DNA of 64,000 nucleotides from OLB6 sp964467455 (GCA_964467455.1 CAYXQJ010000012.1:22463-86462); one strand, 5' to 3'. Shown: positions 18,347 through 26,951, numbered from the stretch's first letter. The notes: generated from the sequence alone by a model not told the origin. Numbers and translations: made by a program.

Positions 18347-19870
18347 TTAGTGACGGAAGTGGCGCATGCCGGTAAAGATCATTGCGAGGCCTTTCTCATT
18401 GGCCGCGGCGATCACCTCCTCGTCGCGGATCGAACCACCCGGCTGGATCACGCATGAGGCCCCGGCTTCGGCGGCCTGCAGCAATCCGTCGGCGAATGGG
18501 AAGAAGGCATCGGAGGCAACGGCACAACCGGTGAGGTCGAGTCCGGCGTCGGCGGCCTTACGGACGGCGATGCGCGCCGAGTCGACGCGCGACATCTGGC
18601 CTGCGCCGATCGCCAGCGACCGGTCCTTCAGCGCATACACGATGGCATTGCTCTTCACATGCTTTGCGATGCGCCAGGCATACATCATCGCCGCACGCTG
18701 ATCATCCGTCGGCTGAACGTCGGTGACAACGCGCAGTGCCGTCTCATCCAGCAGCTCTGCGTCGGTTGATTGAACCAACACGCCCCCTGCCACAGAACGT
18801 ACTTCGATGCCGAGAGAAGCGCGGAGTGCGTCGTACGAGACCGTCATCAATCGACGGTCCTTCTTTTTCTTGAGCAGCTCCAATGCTTCGTCGGTAAAGG
18901 AGGGGGCGATCAGCACCTCGGTGAAGATGCTGTGCACGGTGTTGGCAAGGTCAAGATCGATCTCGCGGTTGACGGCGACGATGCCGCCGAACGGTGAGAC
19001 GGTGTCGGTGGCGAAGGCCTTGTGCCAGGCGTCAACGAGCGACGTGCCGGAGCCGACGCCGCAGGGGTTGGTATGCTTGATGATGACAACGGTGGGCTCG
19101 TCGAACTCAAGGCAGAGTTTCGATGCCGCATCGATGTCCATGATGTTGTTGTAGGAGAGTTCTTTGCCGTGATGCTGTGTAAAGATCATTGGGAACGATC
19201 CGTAGAGCGCTGCTTGCTGATGTGGGTTCTCGCCGTAGCGCAGTGACTGTGCTTGTTTCAGCGGCAGTGCACCTTCTACGGGGAGCATCACATTGTCGAG
19301 TGTACCAAGCCAACCGGAGATCATCGCATCGTAGCGGGCCGTGTGGGAGTAGGCTTCGCGAGCAAGCGTGCGACGCATGGCGAACGGCACATCGCCGTTG
19401 TTGCGAAGGTGATCCACTACGTCGCTGTAGCGCGCAGGGTTGACGATCACGATCGTGTGTTTGTGATTCTTTGCGGCGGCACGCACCATGGCCGGACCGC
19501 CGATATCGATGTTCTCGATGAGGTCTTCATACGTCGCCTTCGGATCGGCGAGCGTCTGCTCGAAGGGATAGAGGTTGATCACGGCAATGTCGATCGACGT
19601 GATGCCGTGTTCTTCCATCTGGCGAACGTGCTCGGGGTTATCGAGCACGGCAAGCAGTCCGCCGTGGATCTTCGGATGCAGCGTCTTGACGCGTCCGTCC
19701 ATGATCTCAGGGAAGCCCGTGACATCGCTCACCTTCGTCACCGGGATGCCGGCAGCGGCAATAGCCGAGGCCGTGCCACCGGTGGAGATGATCTGAATGC
19801 CCAGCGCATGAAGGGCATGAGCGAGGTCGAGGATACCGGTTTTGTCGGAGACGGAGATTAGTGCAGTCAT
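18347..19870 (-). CDS. purH: Bifunctional AICAR formyltransferase / IMP cyclohydrolase
   Basis: PurH carries out the last two steps of IMP synthesis. The 507 residues are the full usual length. The N-terminal IMP cyclohydrolase domain begins ALISVSDKTGILDLAHAL and contains ISTGGTASAI and GRVKTLHPKIHGG. The C-terminal transformylase contains LRYGENPHQQAALYG, IIKHTNPCGVGSG with the catalytic Lys-His, and AIGAGQMSRVDSARIA. The C-terminus GMRHFRH matches the family end. The gene leads an operon with the TPR-like gene. A repeat tract of CTAGTCGG type lies just upstream, and no clear ribosome binding site is seen. Confidence 0.98.
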   Translation of the reverse strand: MTALISVSDKTGILDLAHALHALGIQIISTGGTASAIAAAGIPVTKVSDVTGFPEIMDGRVKTLHPKIHGGLLAVLDNPEHVRQMEEHGITSIDIAVINLYPFEQTLADPKATYEDLIENIDIGGPAMVRAAAKNHKHTIVIVNPARYSDVVDHLRNNGDVPFAMRRTLAREAYSHTARYDAMISGWLGTLDNVMLPVEGALPLKQAQSLRYGENPHQQAALYGSFPMIFTQHHGKELSYNNIMDIDAASKLCLEFDEPTVVIIKHTNPCGVGSGTSLVDAWHKAFATDTVSPFGGIVAVNREIDLDLANTVHSIFTEVLIAPSFTDEALELLKKKKDRRLMTVSYDALRASLGIEVRSVAGGVLVQSTDAELLDETALRVVTDVQPTDDQRAAMMYAWRIAKHVKSNAIVYALKDRSLAIGAGQMSRVDSARIAVRKAADAGLDLTGCAVASDAFFPFADGLLQAAEAGASCVIQPGGSIRDEEVIAAANEKGLAMIFTGMRHFRH

Positions 19871-19877
19871 GTTAAAC

Positions 19878-19931
19878 AGCTAGTCGGCTAGTCAGCTAGA
19901 TGGCTAGATAGCTAGATAGCTAGATGGCTAG
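19878..19931. repeat. GCTAGTC/GCTAGAT degenerate tandem repeat
   Basis: The purH upstream region consists of variants of an 8-base unit (GCTAGTCG, GCTAGATG, GCTAGATA). With the remaining bases to 20083 it forms the 213-base region between purH and the PAS-UbiA gene. Confidence 0.75.
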
Positions 19932-20000
19932 AAAAGAGGGTTAGAGGTTGAACAAAAATGGGGTGGCGGAGTGAAGGGAAGGTGTGGAGGTTATCCACAG

Positions 20001-20075
20001 ATGCAACGGGGCAAGGGAGTGTTGGTCATGAGCGAGAAGTTTGCGATGTTTAAGCCGACCCACGAGTCGGAATAG
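20001..20075 (+). CDS. Possible 24-residue leader peptide
   Basis: A short frame beginning MQRGKGVLVMSEKF and ending THESE stops inside the Shine-Dalgarno sequence of the PAS-UbiA gene (TAGGAGG). An internal ATG at 20028 has its own GGGAG eight bases upstream. A CCGAC/GTCGG stem lies in the last third. The arrangement would fit translational coupling, but the frame may be accidental. Confidence 0.3.
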   Translation: MQRGKGVLVMSEKFAMFKPTHESE

Positions 20076-20083
20076 GAGGAATC

Positions 20084-21340
20084 ATGGCAACAACGCTTGA
20101 CAAATCCGTGATCACATGCGACATGGAAGGCGTTATAGAGACTTTTTCGGTTGGTGCTGAGCATATGTTCGGCTACAGTAGCGAAGAGACTGTTGGACAC
20201 CTCCGGGTGAGTGTGTTCTCGCCTGGAGAAGTGGTTCTTCAGAACCTCAAGACATGGTTGAACACAGCCGTGGAAAAGGGTGAGTGGGCCGGCGAAACGA
20301 ACTTCATCAGGAAGAACGGCGAGATCTTTGGAGCTCGCATTCGGATCACTCCCACGTTTCGAGAAGGTAAGCAGGTTGGCTACTGCGGGGTCACCGAGGA
20401 ACTTGATGCACCCGTTCAAATCCCAATTCGGACCACCACGAAGATGCTCAGATGGTTGGTGATCACTCGTGCACCATTCCTTACGGCAGCGATCACGCCA
20501 GCCTTTATCGGGATCGCCTATGCCGCCGGCGTGGAGCATGTTGCCGTGCACTGGGGATATGCCACACTTGCTGTGTTTGGTGTGATGTTGTTGCACTTGG
20601 CGAGCAACGTGTTCAATGATTACTTCGATGTCAAGAGCGGTACCGATCAGGCAAATGCCAAATATTTTGTGCAGTACTCGGGTGGTAGCAGAGCCATTGA
20701 GATGCGGTTGATCGACCTCAAGGGTACAAAGAACGTTGCCATCCTCATGGCAACGCTGGCATTGGGCATAGGCCTATACCTTACCTATCAGATCGGTTTA
20801 GGGGTCCTATATCTTGGTCTGTTGGGTCTTGCGTGCGGATTCTTCTACACAGCGCCACCACTTCGACTTGTAGCACGAAGGGGGCTGGGTGAGATCATCA
20901 TCGGACTTTCATTTGGTCCACTGATCACGATGGGGATGTATTACGTGCTGACCGGTCAGTACTCCATTGATGCGTTCTTGATCGGAATTCCTGCAGGACT
21001 TCTTACCTCGAACATCTTGCTGATCAATCAGGTCCCTGACGCCGAAGGGGATGCGGTCACCGGTAAGAATCATTTGATCGTGACCTTTGGGATCGGAAGT
21101 GCACCGTTGATCTGGACGCTGTTCTGGCTCAGTAGTGTTGGTGTGACGTCGTGGCTTGCACTTCATCACGGTATACCGCTATTGTGGGCAGCCGTGGCGC
21201 TGAGCGTGATCTATGGCGGTTGGATCTTGTCGTACATGCGTAAACATCTCTACCAGCGTAGTCTTGTCAACGCCAACATCAATACGATCTACCTTCAGAT
21301 CGCCGTTACTGTCGCGTTTGCGATAGCGCTTGCGATCTAA
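20084..21340 (+). CDS. PAS domain fused to UbiA-family prenyltransferase
   Basis: This protein of 418 residues has two parts. Residues 1-110 form a PAS sensory domain (ITCDMEGVIETFSVGAEHMF, FIRKNGEIFGARIRITPTF, QVGYCGVTEEL). Residues 125-418 form an integral membrane aromatic prenyltransferase with eight or nine membrane segments. The UbiA motifs are NVFNDYFDVKSGTDQAN and NQVPDAEGDAVTGKNHL, whose Asp residues bind magnesium and prenyl diphosphate. The sequence resembles MenA (1,4-dihydroxy-2-naphthoate prenyltransferase) more than UbiA, suggesting menaquinone synthesis. Start choice is supported by AGGAGG five bases before the ATG. A soluble PAS domain on such an enzyme is unusual. Confidence 0.85.
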   Translation: MATTLDKSVITCDMEGVIETFSVGAEHMFGYSSEETVGHLRVSVFSPGEVVLQNLKTWLNTAVEKGEWAGETNFIRKNGEIFGARIRITPTFREGKQVGYCGVTEELDAPVQIPIRTTTKMLRWLVITRAPFLTAAITPAFIGIAYAAGVEHVAVHWGYATLAVFGVMLLHLASNVFNDYFDVKSGTDQANAKYFVQYSGGSRAIEMRLIDLKGTKNVAILMATLALGIGLYLTYQIGLGVLYLGLLGLACGFFYTAPPLRLVARRGLGEIIIGLSFGPLITMGMYYVLTGQYSIDAFLIGIPAGLLTSNILLINQVPDAEGDAVTGKNHLIVTFGIGSAPLIWTLFWLSSVGVTSWLALHHGIPLLWAAVALSVIYGGWILSYMRKHLYQRSLVNANINTIYLQIAVTVAFAIALAI

Positions 21341-22623
21341 AAAACGACGAGGGCTTCTTCGGCGACGTGGAAGCTGCCGCAGATGAGGGTTGGGCCACGC
21401 ATGATGGCGCGCTTAGTTGCTTCGGCAACGGAGGGGTGCGTGAGGATGCGCGAGAAGCCGGCGCTGCGGGCGAGTTGTTCGAGGCCTTCAACGGTGGCAG
21501 CGCGTTTGAACGTGGGAGAGCAGAGATGCAGTGTTGACGTGAGCGGGATGAGCTGCTGCAGCATGCCGAGGACGTCTTTGTCTTGCATCGCACCAAAGAC
21601 GACGTGCCAGGAGAAGTCGGGATAGCCGGCTTCCAGCAAGGTCGTGCGCAGGGCGCGCAGGCCGGCGGGATTGTGGCTTACGTCGAGGACCACCGGTGGT
21701 TGCTGACGGATCAGATGGACGCGTCCGCTCAGTCCGGTGTTCGCGCGGATGTTGCGCAATCCTTCACGGACGTGCTCTTGTTCGATGAACGTCACCTCGC
21801 GCAAGTGCGGAATGGTGGCAAGCACCGTGGCGATGTTGTTCGCTTGATGGTGACCGGCAATGTCGACGTCGTAGTAGTGCAGAAACTCACCATCGATCAC
21901 GCTCACCGACATCGTCAGATCCGGGTTGATACGATCGATGTCGACCTTGATCACGTCATCCACAAAGCTGATCGGAGCGTTGACCGTTGAGGCGCGTTTG
22001 CGAAACACGTCACGCAGGTCTGCCTCATGGTCCTCATCGTCGGCTGTGTGCAGCGGTCCTACGATCGCCGGCGCATCGGCCTTGATGATGCCGGCCTTTT
22101 CTCTGGCGATCTGTTCAAGAGTGTTGCCGAGATATTCCATGTGATCGTAATCGATCGACGTGATCACGGATGCGATGGGCTGAACGATATTCGTGGCATC
22201 CAGTCTGCCCCCTAACCCTGTCTCGATCACGGCAATATCGACGCGCTTTTCGGCAAAGTAGCCGAAGGCCAAGGCCGTCGTCACCTCAAAGAACGTTCCG
22301 TCGAGTTCCTTTGCACGTTGCATCAGGGGGCGTACATAGCGCTCGACATCGTCGTCGCTGATCATCTCGCCGTTGATGCGTACGCGTTCATTGAACTTGC
22401 TGATGTGGGGCGACGTATACAGACCCACCTTGTAGCCGGCAGCTTGCAGGACTGACGCCAACATGGCACTCGTGCTACCCTTGCCGTTTGTGCCGGCGAC
22501 ATGGATCACCGGTATGCGCAGATGTGGGTTGCCCATTTCTGCACACAGCACTTCGATACGTTCCAGCCCCGGTTTGATGCCGGCGTGGAAGGTCATGTTG
22601 AAGAGCTCGTCGATTAGTCCCAT
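21337..22623 (-). CDS. folC: Folylpolyglutamate synthase / dihydrofolate synthase
   Basis: FolC adds glutamate to dihydropteroate and to tetrahydrofolates. From the ATG at 22623 it has 428 residues, the usual length. Motifs are the P-loop VAGTNGKGSTSAML, LYTSPHISKFNERVRING, EVTTALAFGYFAEKRVDIAV, ETGLGGRLDATN, SIDYDHMEYLGNTLEQIAR and the C-terminal HNPAG. Upstream in-frame sequence is the GAGGGTAGAGGGTT repeat tract and S1-gene antisense, so the longer open frame is not used. The end overlaps the PAS-UbiA stop by four bases (convergent). Confidence 0.96.
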   Translation of the reverse strand: MGLIDELFNMTFHAGIKPGLERIEVLCAEMGNPHLRIPVIHVAGTNGKGSTSAMLASVLQAAGYKVGLYTSPHISKFNERVRINGEMISDDDVERYVRPLMQRAKELDGTFFEVTTALAFGYFAEKRVDIAVIETGLGGRLDATNIVQPIASVITSIDYDHMEYLGNTLEQIAREKAGIIKADAPAIVGPLHTADDEDHEADLRDVFRKRASTVNAPISFVDDVIKVDIDRINPDLTMSVSVIDGEFLHYYDVDIAGHHQANNIATVLATIPHLREVTFIEQEHVREGLRNIRANTGLSGRVHLIRQQPPVVLDVSHNPAGLRALRTTLLEAGYPDFSWHVVFGAMQDKDVLGMLQQLIPLTSTLHLCSPTFKRAATVEGLEQLARSAGFSRILTHPSVAEATKRAIMRGPTLICGSFHVAEEALVVF

Positions 22624-22624
22624 A

Positions 22625-22692
22625 GGGGAGAGGGTAGAGGGTTGAGGGTAGAGGGTAGAGGGTTGAGGGTAGAGGGTTGAGTAGCGAGTAGC
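22625..22692. repeat. GGGTAGAGGGTTGA tandem repeat
   Basis: A G-rich plus-strand tract of GGGTAGA and GGGTTGA units fills the space between folC and the rpsA terminator. It resembles the other short degenerate tandem tracts of this window in size and placement but has a different unit. Confidence 0.8.
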
Positions 22693-22700
22693 GGAGTGGC

Positions 22701-22741
22701 AAAATAAGAAAGCCCCCTGCCAATCGCTTGATAGGGGGCTT
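22701..22741 (-). terminator. Rho-independent terminator of rpsA
   Basis: AAGCCCCCT (22710-22718) and AGGGGGCTT (22733-22741) form a nine-base-pair stem with a 14-base loop. On the minus strand it is followed by TCTTATTTT. It lies 25 bases after the rpsA stop. The stem is made of two inverted AGGGGGC heptamers. Confidence 0.85.
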
Positions 22742-22765
22742 GTGGTTCGTGCTATTGCGGGTGGC

Positions 22766-24619
22766 TTATTCGCCTTCGACCGATTCGCTGGACTCCAGGT
22801 CTTCGATCGAGGTCTCCACCGAGGCCGAGCCGTCGACGTTGTACTTGTCGGCGTTCGGGACAGGGTGGTTGGCGTTGTACTTGGCCACTTCTTCGTCCGA
22901 CTTGCCGCGGAGGAATTCCACGACGGAGAGGACGATCTTCTTTTGTTCCTTGTCGAACTCAACGACCTTCAGCGGGAGATTGTCGCCCGGGTTGAAGAAG
23001 TCGGCGATGTTGCGGACCGGAGCAAAGGAGAGTTGGGAGACGGGGACGAAGCCGTCGACACCTTGCGGCATTTCGACGATGACGCCCTTGTCGATGATGC
23101 GGAGGATCTTGCCTTCTGTTTCGGTGCCGACACCGAATTCACCTTCGAAGACATCCCACGGATTTTCGACGATCTGCTTGTGGCCGAGAGAGATACGGCG
23201 ATGCTCGTTGTCGATGGCCAGAACGACCACATCGAGTTCGTCGCCCTTCTTGACGAATTCACCTGGGTGACGGATCTTCTTCGTCCAGCTAAGGTCGGAG
23301 ATGTGGACGAGTCCGTCCACGCCCGGCTCGAGTTCAACGAAGACGCCGAAGTTGGTGAGGTTGCGTACGATGCCCTTGTGGACGGAGTTGACGGGATACT
23401 TGGCCGTCAGGTCGTTCCACGGATCCGGCTCGAGTTGCTTCATGCCAAGAGCGAGCTTGCGTTCGCCCTTGTCGATGTTGAGCACGACGGCCGAGACCAT
23501 TTGACCGAGCGACACCACTTGCGACGGGTGCTTGACGTGTTGCGTCCAGCTCATTTCGCTGATGTGGATGAGGCCTTCGACGCCCTTTTCGATCTCGATG
23601 AATGCACCGTAGTCCGTAAGGGAGACCACCTTGCCGGTGACCTTGGTACCCGGTTCGTACTTCTCGCCGATCTCGTCCCACGGATGAGCGGTGAGTTGCT
23701 TCATACCGAGGGAGATGCGCTTGCGGTTTGGATCGTAGTCGAGGACCACAACCTTGACCTGCTCGTCGAGTTGGACGATCTCGCTCGGATGCGTGACGCG
23801 GCCCCATGACAGGTCGGTGATGTGGACGAGACCGTCCACGCCGCCGAGGTCGACGAAGACACCGAAGTCGGAGATAGCCTTGACGACACCTTCGAGGACG
23901 AGGCCTTTTTCGAGGGTGCCAAGGATCTTGTTGCGTTGTTCGGAGAGCTGCTCTTCGAGCAGGACCTTGTGGCTAACGACCACGTTCTCGCTCGGGTGGT
24001 TGACCTTGACGACGCGAACGTCGAGGGCCTTGCCAACCCAGGCGTCGAAGTCGCGGACCGGACGTACGTCGATCTGCGAACCCGGAAGGAACGCTTCGAT
24101 GCCGAGGAGGTCGACGACCATGCCGCCCTTGATACGGCGAAGGATGCGTACCGGCGTGACGGACTGTGTTTCGTGAAGCTTGAGAATGTCTTCCCAGGTC
24201 TTCATGAAGTCAGCGCGGCGGCGCGAGAGGATCAGACGGCCTTCGCCGTCTTCGATCTTTTCGATGAACACATCAACACTGTCGCCAGGCGTGAGTGTTT
24301 CTGCGCCAACGAATTCAGCGCGGGGGACAATGCCCAGGCTCTTGAAGCCGATATCGACCAGGATCTCGTCCTTGGTGACCGATACGACCGTGCCGTGCAC
24401 CATCTCATCTTCTTTCACCTTCGACAACCGGTTGTCGAACATGTTGCGGAAGGCGTCATCGTCGATGGATACCGTATCGAGGTCGCCTTCGAGGATCTGA
24501 GCCAAAGCCGTCTTGCGAACGGCCGGCGCCGGTTGTTTTTTCGTGGACGCAGCAACGGTCTCCATCGTGATGTCCGATGACTCCGTCACACCTTCCACGA
24601 CATTCTCTTGTTCCGACAT
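22766..24619 (-). CDS. rpsA: 30S ribosomal protein S1
   Basis: S1 binds mRNA and helps place it on the 30S subunit. The protein has 617 residues with six S1 RNA-binding repeats, roughly at 70-135, 155-220, 245-310, 330-395, 415-480 and 505-570. Repeated motifs are GVFVDLGGVDGLVHITDLSW, GAFIEIEKGVEGLIHISEMS and GVFVELEPGVDGLVHISDLS. The ATG at 24619 has GGAG six bases upstream. A TATCTTTG promoter box lies about 90 bases before the start, and a strong terminator follows. Its acidic C-terminal tail (SIEDLESSESVEGE) is typical of S1 in this phylum. Confidence 0.97.
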   Translation of the reverse strand: MSEQENVVEGVTESSDITMETVAASTKKQPAPAVRKTALAQILEGDLDTVSIDDDAFRNMFDNRLSKVKEDEMVHGTVVSVTKDEILVDIGFKSLGIVPRAEFVGAETLTPGDSVDVFIEKIEDGEGRLILSRRRADFMKTWEDILKLHETQSVTPVRILRRIKGGMVVDLLGIEAFLPGSQIDVRPVRDFDAWVGKALDVRVVKVNHPSENVVVSHKVLLEEQLSEQRNKILGTLEKGLVLEGVVKAISDFGVFVDLGGVDGLVHITDLSWGRVTHPSEIVQLDEQVKVVVLDYDPNRKRISLGMKQLTAHPWDEIGEKYEPGTKVTGKVVSLTDYGAFIEIEKGVEGLIHISEMSWTQHVKHPSQVVSLGQMVSAVVLNIDKGERKLALGMKQLEPDPWNDLTAKYPVNSVHKGIVRNLTNFGVFVELEPGVDGLVHISDLSWTKKIRHPGEFVKKGDELDVVVLAIDNEHRRISLGHKQIVENPWDVFEGEFGVGTETEGKILRIIDKGVIVEMPQGVDGFVPVSQLSFAPVRNIADFFNPGDNLPLKVVEFDKEQKKIVLSVVEFLRGKSDEEVAKYNANHPVPNADKYNVDGSASVETSIEDLESSESVEGE

Positions 24620-24710
24620 ATAAACTCCACGATCACCATCGCAGCGCGGCCCTTCGCTGCATGCTGATCCCAATTGATTAGTGAGACAAATGGGGGCCGG
24701 GAAAAGAGAG

Positions 24711-24718
24711 CAAAGATA
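24711..24718 (-). promoter_or_regulatory. Bacteroidota-type -7 box of rpsA
   Basis: TATCTTTG on the minus strand is an exact match to TAnnTTTG, 92 bases before the rpsA start, which would give an untranslated leader of about 85 bases. Confidence 0.5.
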
Positions 24719-24729
24719 ACAGTTTTTTT

Positions 24730-24785
24730 AGTCGGTTAGTCGGTTAGTCAGTTAATGGACGCCGGACGCTGGACGAGGGACGTCC
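24730..24785. repeat. Two adjacent dispersed repeat families
   Basis: Bases 24730-24755 are GTCGGTTA-type units (as upstream of purH and in the hydrolase signal peptide). Bases 24757-24785 are GGACGCCGGACG-type units (as in four genes of this window). They lie side by side in the intergenic region between rpsA and the next gene. Confidence 0.75.
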
Positions 24786-24790
24786 TCAAG

Positions 24791-24798
24791 TAACTTTG
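24791..24798 (+). promoter_or_regulatory. Bacteroidota-type -7 box
   Basis: TAACTTTG matches TAnnTTTG, 25 bases before the ATG of the 82-residue gene. It follows directly after the repeat tract. Confidence 0.45.
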
Positions 24799-24823
24799 GT
24801 GCGGTTTTTGATGTTACACCAGT

Positions 24824-25072
24824 ATGGATTGGTTCGACGCCTTTGATGAAGTTTTTTCCCGGGTGGAGCAGTTCGTGGCCGAGCATGGTCGGGCGCCGCG
24901 GGAAGTATCTGTGTCGCCAACACTTTACATGTGGTTGGCGGAGCTCCAGAAGGAGTCGGCATTGCTCGAGGGTGTGCCGGTGAGCGACCCTGTGGTGCTT
25001 GACACGAAGTACGGTGCGATCCCGCTCGCGATCGATGAAAAGCTAGGGCCGTACGAGATCCTGGTCGACTAG
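24824..25072 (+). CDS. Hypothetical protein, 82 aa
   Basis: No family is recognised. The protein is small, acidic and soluble in appearance: MDWFDAFDEVFSRVEQFVAE, then EVSVSPTLYMWLAELQKESA, ending GPYEILVD. The composition and the TAACTTTG promoter box upstream support a real gene. It overlaps the end of a degraded minus-strand DinB-like gene by four bases. Confidence 0.65.
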   Translation: MDWFDAFDEVFSRVEQFVAEHGRAPREVSVSPTLYMWLAELQKESALLEGVPVSDPVVLDTKYGAIPLAIDEKLGPYEILVD

Positions 25073-25315
25073 ATCACGTGGATGATGAAGTTCCGATAGG
25101 TATCCGTCCACCGAAAGCGTGCCAGCGTGGCTTCAGTATCAAGGCTCCTGCCGCTTGATCGCCTTCAGCGTCATAGCATGCACCTCATCCATTACCTCGA
25201 CGACCTCTTCAAAACTTGGCCACCCATCAGACGGATCGCCCTCTGAGCCGTACGAGAACCGCTCTAGCCAAGGTGCCGGCGCTTCAGTGCCTTCCATCAG
25301 GTGCAGCACAAGGTT
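25069..25315 (-). pseudogene. DinB-like remnant (truncated, frameshifted)
   Basis: The minus strand encodes HLMEGTEAPAPWLERFSYG and SFEEVVEVMDEVHAMTLKAI, then a stop at 25139. Coding resumes in another frame with DTEATLARFRWTDTYRNFII and HVI, then a stop at 25069. This pattern matches the middle of the DinB four-helix family, whose members are about 160 residues. The first part and the end are missing. One base change in length near 25140-25150 would join the two parts. It fills the 310-base stretch between the 82-residue gene and tRNA-Arg. Confidence 0.6.
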
Positions 25316-25383
25316 TCACTGAATTGTTTTGGCGCAATATCGCGCCCCCTTCACACCGTACAAAGTGGTAATTTCGACGTCGC

Positions 25384-25457
25384 GCGCCCATAGCTCAGCT
25401 GGATAGAGCAGCAGCCTTCTAAGCTGCGGGTCGCAGGTTCGAATCCTGCTGGGCGTA
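25384..25457 (+). tRNA. tRNA-Arg (anticodon TCT)
   Basis: The cloverleaf has acceptor GCGCCCA/TGGGCGT (with a G-T end pair), D arm GCTC...GAGC, anticodon stem GCAGC/GCTGC with loop CTTCTAA and T arm GCAGG-TTCGAAT-CCTGC. The anticodon is TCT, reading AGA and AGG. The CCA end is not encoded. Confidence 0.95.
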
Positions 25458-25470
25458 CACTACCTGAAGG

Positions 25471-25570
25471 NNNNNNNNNNNNNNNNNNNNNNNNNNNNNN
25501 NNNNNNNNNNNNNNNNNNNNNNNNNNNNNNNNNNNNNNNNNNNNNNNNNNNNNNNNNNNNNNNNNNNNNN
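25471..25570. other. Assembly gap (100 N) between tRNA-Arg and hmgA
   Basis: Both flanks contain ACCTGAAGG, and the right flank continues with a near copy (GACCTAAAGG). A short tandem repeat may have broken the assembly here. Confidence 0.9.
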
Positions 25571-25591
25571 GACCTGAAGGCGACCTAAAGG

Positions 25592-25599
25592 TATCTTTG
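25592..25599 (+). promoter_or_regulatory. Bacteroidota-type -7 box upstream of hmgA
   Basis: TATCTTTG is an exact TAnnTTTG match, 72 bases before the hmgA ATG. A -33 element would fall at the edge of the N gap. Confidence 0.4.
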
Positions 25600-25610
25600 C
25601 GTTCTGGCAT

Positions 25611-25632
25611 CCCTCTCACGAAGGTGAGAGGG
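25611..25632. other. Perfect stem-loop in hmgA leader
   Basis: CCCTCTCAC-GAAG-GTGAGAGGG forms a nine-base-pair stem with a tetraloop. No T run follows, so it is not a classical terminator. It may affect the stability or translation of the hmgA mRNA. Confidence 0.6.
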
Positions 25633-25670
25633 ACCGAGGGAGAGTAAACCGAGCGAAGCGAGGAACTACG

Positions 25671-26951
25671 ATGAACTACCTCAGTGGTTTTGGCAACGAC
25701 GTTGCCACAGAAGCAGTGGCTGGCGCATTGCCGCAAGGACGGAACTCGCCGCAAAAGCCGGCGTTTGGGCTGTACTGCGAACAGATCAATGGCACGGCCT
25801 TTACCGCGCCGCGGTCGCAGAACAAACGTTCGTGGATGTATCGCATCAGACCGTCCGTGGTCCATCGTCCCTACGTGCGGATGGATAACGGTTTTATCCG
25901 GTCGACGCCATTCGCAGAAGTGGAGACCACACCGAATCAACTTCGGTGGGATCCGCTGCCGGTGCCGGAGAAGCCGACGACGTTCGTGGAAGGTATCCAC
26001 ACCGTAGGGGGCAATGGCGACCTTTCGACGCATGCCGGACATGCTATCCACTGGTACGTCGCCAACACGTCGATGACGGACTCGTTCTTCTACAATGCCG
26101 ACGGCGAAATGCTGATCGTGCCGCAGTTGGGCGACATGCTGGTCCTGACCGAGATGGGACGCATCGAACTGAAGCCGGGTGAGATCTGTGTGATCCCTCG
26201 CGGCATCAAGTTCCGCGTCGAGGTCTCCGGCCCCGTCCGCGGCTACATCTGCGAGAACTACGGCGCACCGTTCCGCCTGCCCGACCTCGGGCCGATCGGC
26301 GCTAACGGCCTGGCCTATCCGCGCGACTTCCTGATGCCCGAAGCATGGTATGAGAATCGCAGCGGCGAGTTCGACGTGATCGCCAAATTCCAAGGCAACC
26401 TGTGGAAGGGTGTGTACAACCACTCGCCCCTCAACGTCGTGGCATGGCATGGAAACTATGCGCCGTATAAGTACGATCTGGCGAACTTCCAGTGTATCAA
26501 TACGGTGACGTTCGACCATCCGGACCCAAGTATCTACACCGTGCTCACGTCGCCTTCGGATACACCGGGTACGGCGAATATTGACTTTGTGATCTTCCCG
26601 CCACGTTGGATGGTGGCCGAGAATACCTTCCGTCCACCGTGGTTCCACCGCAACTTCATGAACGAATTCATGGGCCTGATCCTCGGTGTCTACGATGCCA
26701 AAGAAGGCGGCGGATTTGTGCCGGGTGGATCGTCGTTGCACAATTGCATGAGCGGTCACGGACCCGATGCCGACACCTACAAGCGCATGACGGAGATCGA
26801 ACTCAAGCCGGTGAAGCTCGAAGGCACGCTGGCCTTTATGTTCGAAACACGTTTTGTGGTCAAGCCCACCAAGTTCGCCATGGACTGCTCGCAGCTTCAG
26901 AACGATTATTGGGAGTGTTGGCAAGGTCTCGACCCCGAATTCAAGGGTTAA
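25671..26951 (+). CDS. hmgA: Homogentisate 1,2-dioxygenase
   Basis: This iron enzyme opens the ring of homogentisate to maleylacetoacetate in tyrosine and phenylalanine breakdown. The protein has 426 residues, full length. It begins YLSGFGNDVATEAVAGALP, a family signature. Iron ligands are His and Glu of PPWFHRNFMNEFMGLILG and His of GGSSLHNCMSGHGPD. HAIHWYVANTSM and GEICVIPRGIKFRVEV belong to the cupin core. No other gene of the pathway is adjacent. A short G-rich sequence (GCGAGGAAC) before the ATG may serve as ribosome binding site. Confidence 0.97.
   Translation: MNYLSGFGNDVATEAVAGALPQGRNSPQKPAFGLYCEQINGTAFTAPRSQNKRSWMYRIRPSVVHRPYVRMDNGFIRSTPFAEVETTPNQLRWDPLPVPEKPTTFVEGIHTVGGNGDLSTHAGHAIHWYVANTSMTDSFFYNADGEMLIVPQLGDMLVLTEMGRIELKPGEICVIPRGIKFRVEVSGPVRGYICENYGAPFRLPDLGPIGANGLAYPRDFLMPEAWYENRSGEFDVIAKFQGNLWKGVYNHSPLNVVAWHGNYAPYKYDLANFQCINTVTFDHPDPSIYTVLTSPSDTPGTANIDFVIFPPRWMVAENTFRPPWFHRNFMNEFMGLILGVYDAKEGGGFVPGGSSLHNCMSGHGPDADTYKRMTEIELKPVKLEGTLAFMFETRFVVKPTKFAMDCSQLQNDYWECWQGLDPEFKG

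Noticed and set aside
19991..20596. A 201-residue minus-strand frame over the PAS domain
   Set aside because: It is antisense to the PAS-UbiA gene, which has clear domains and a strong ribosome binding site.
22766..24580. Long plus-strand open frames over rpsA
   Set aside because: They are antisense shadows caused by the codon use of rpsA.
25611..25632. Rho-independent terminator before hmgA
   Set aside because: The stem is strong, but no T run follows on either strand, so it is listed as a stem-loop only.
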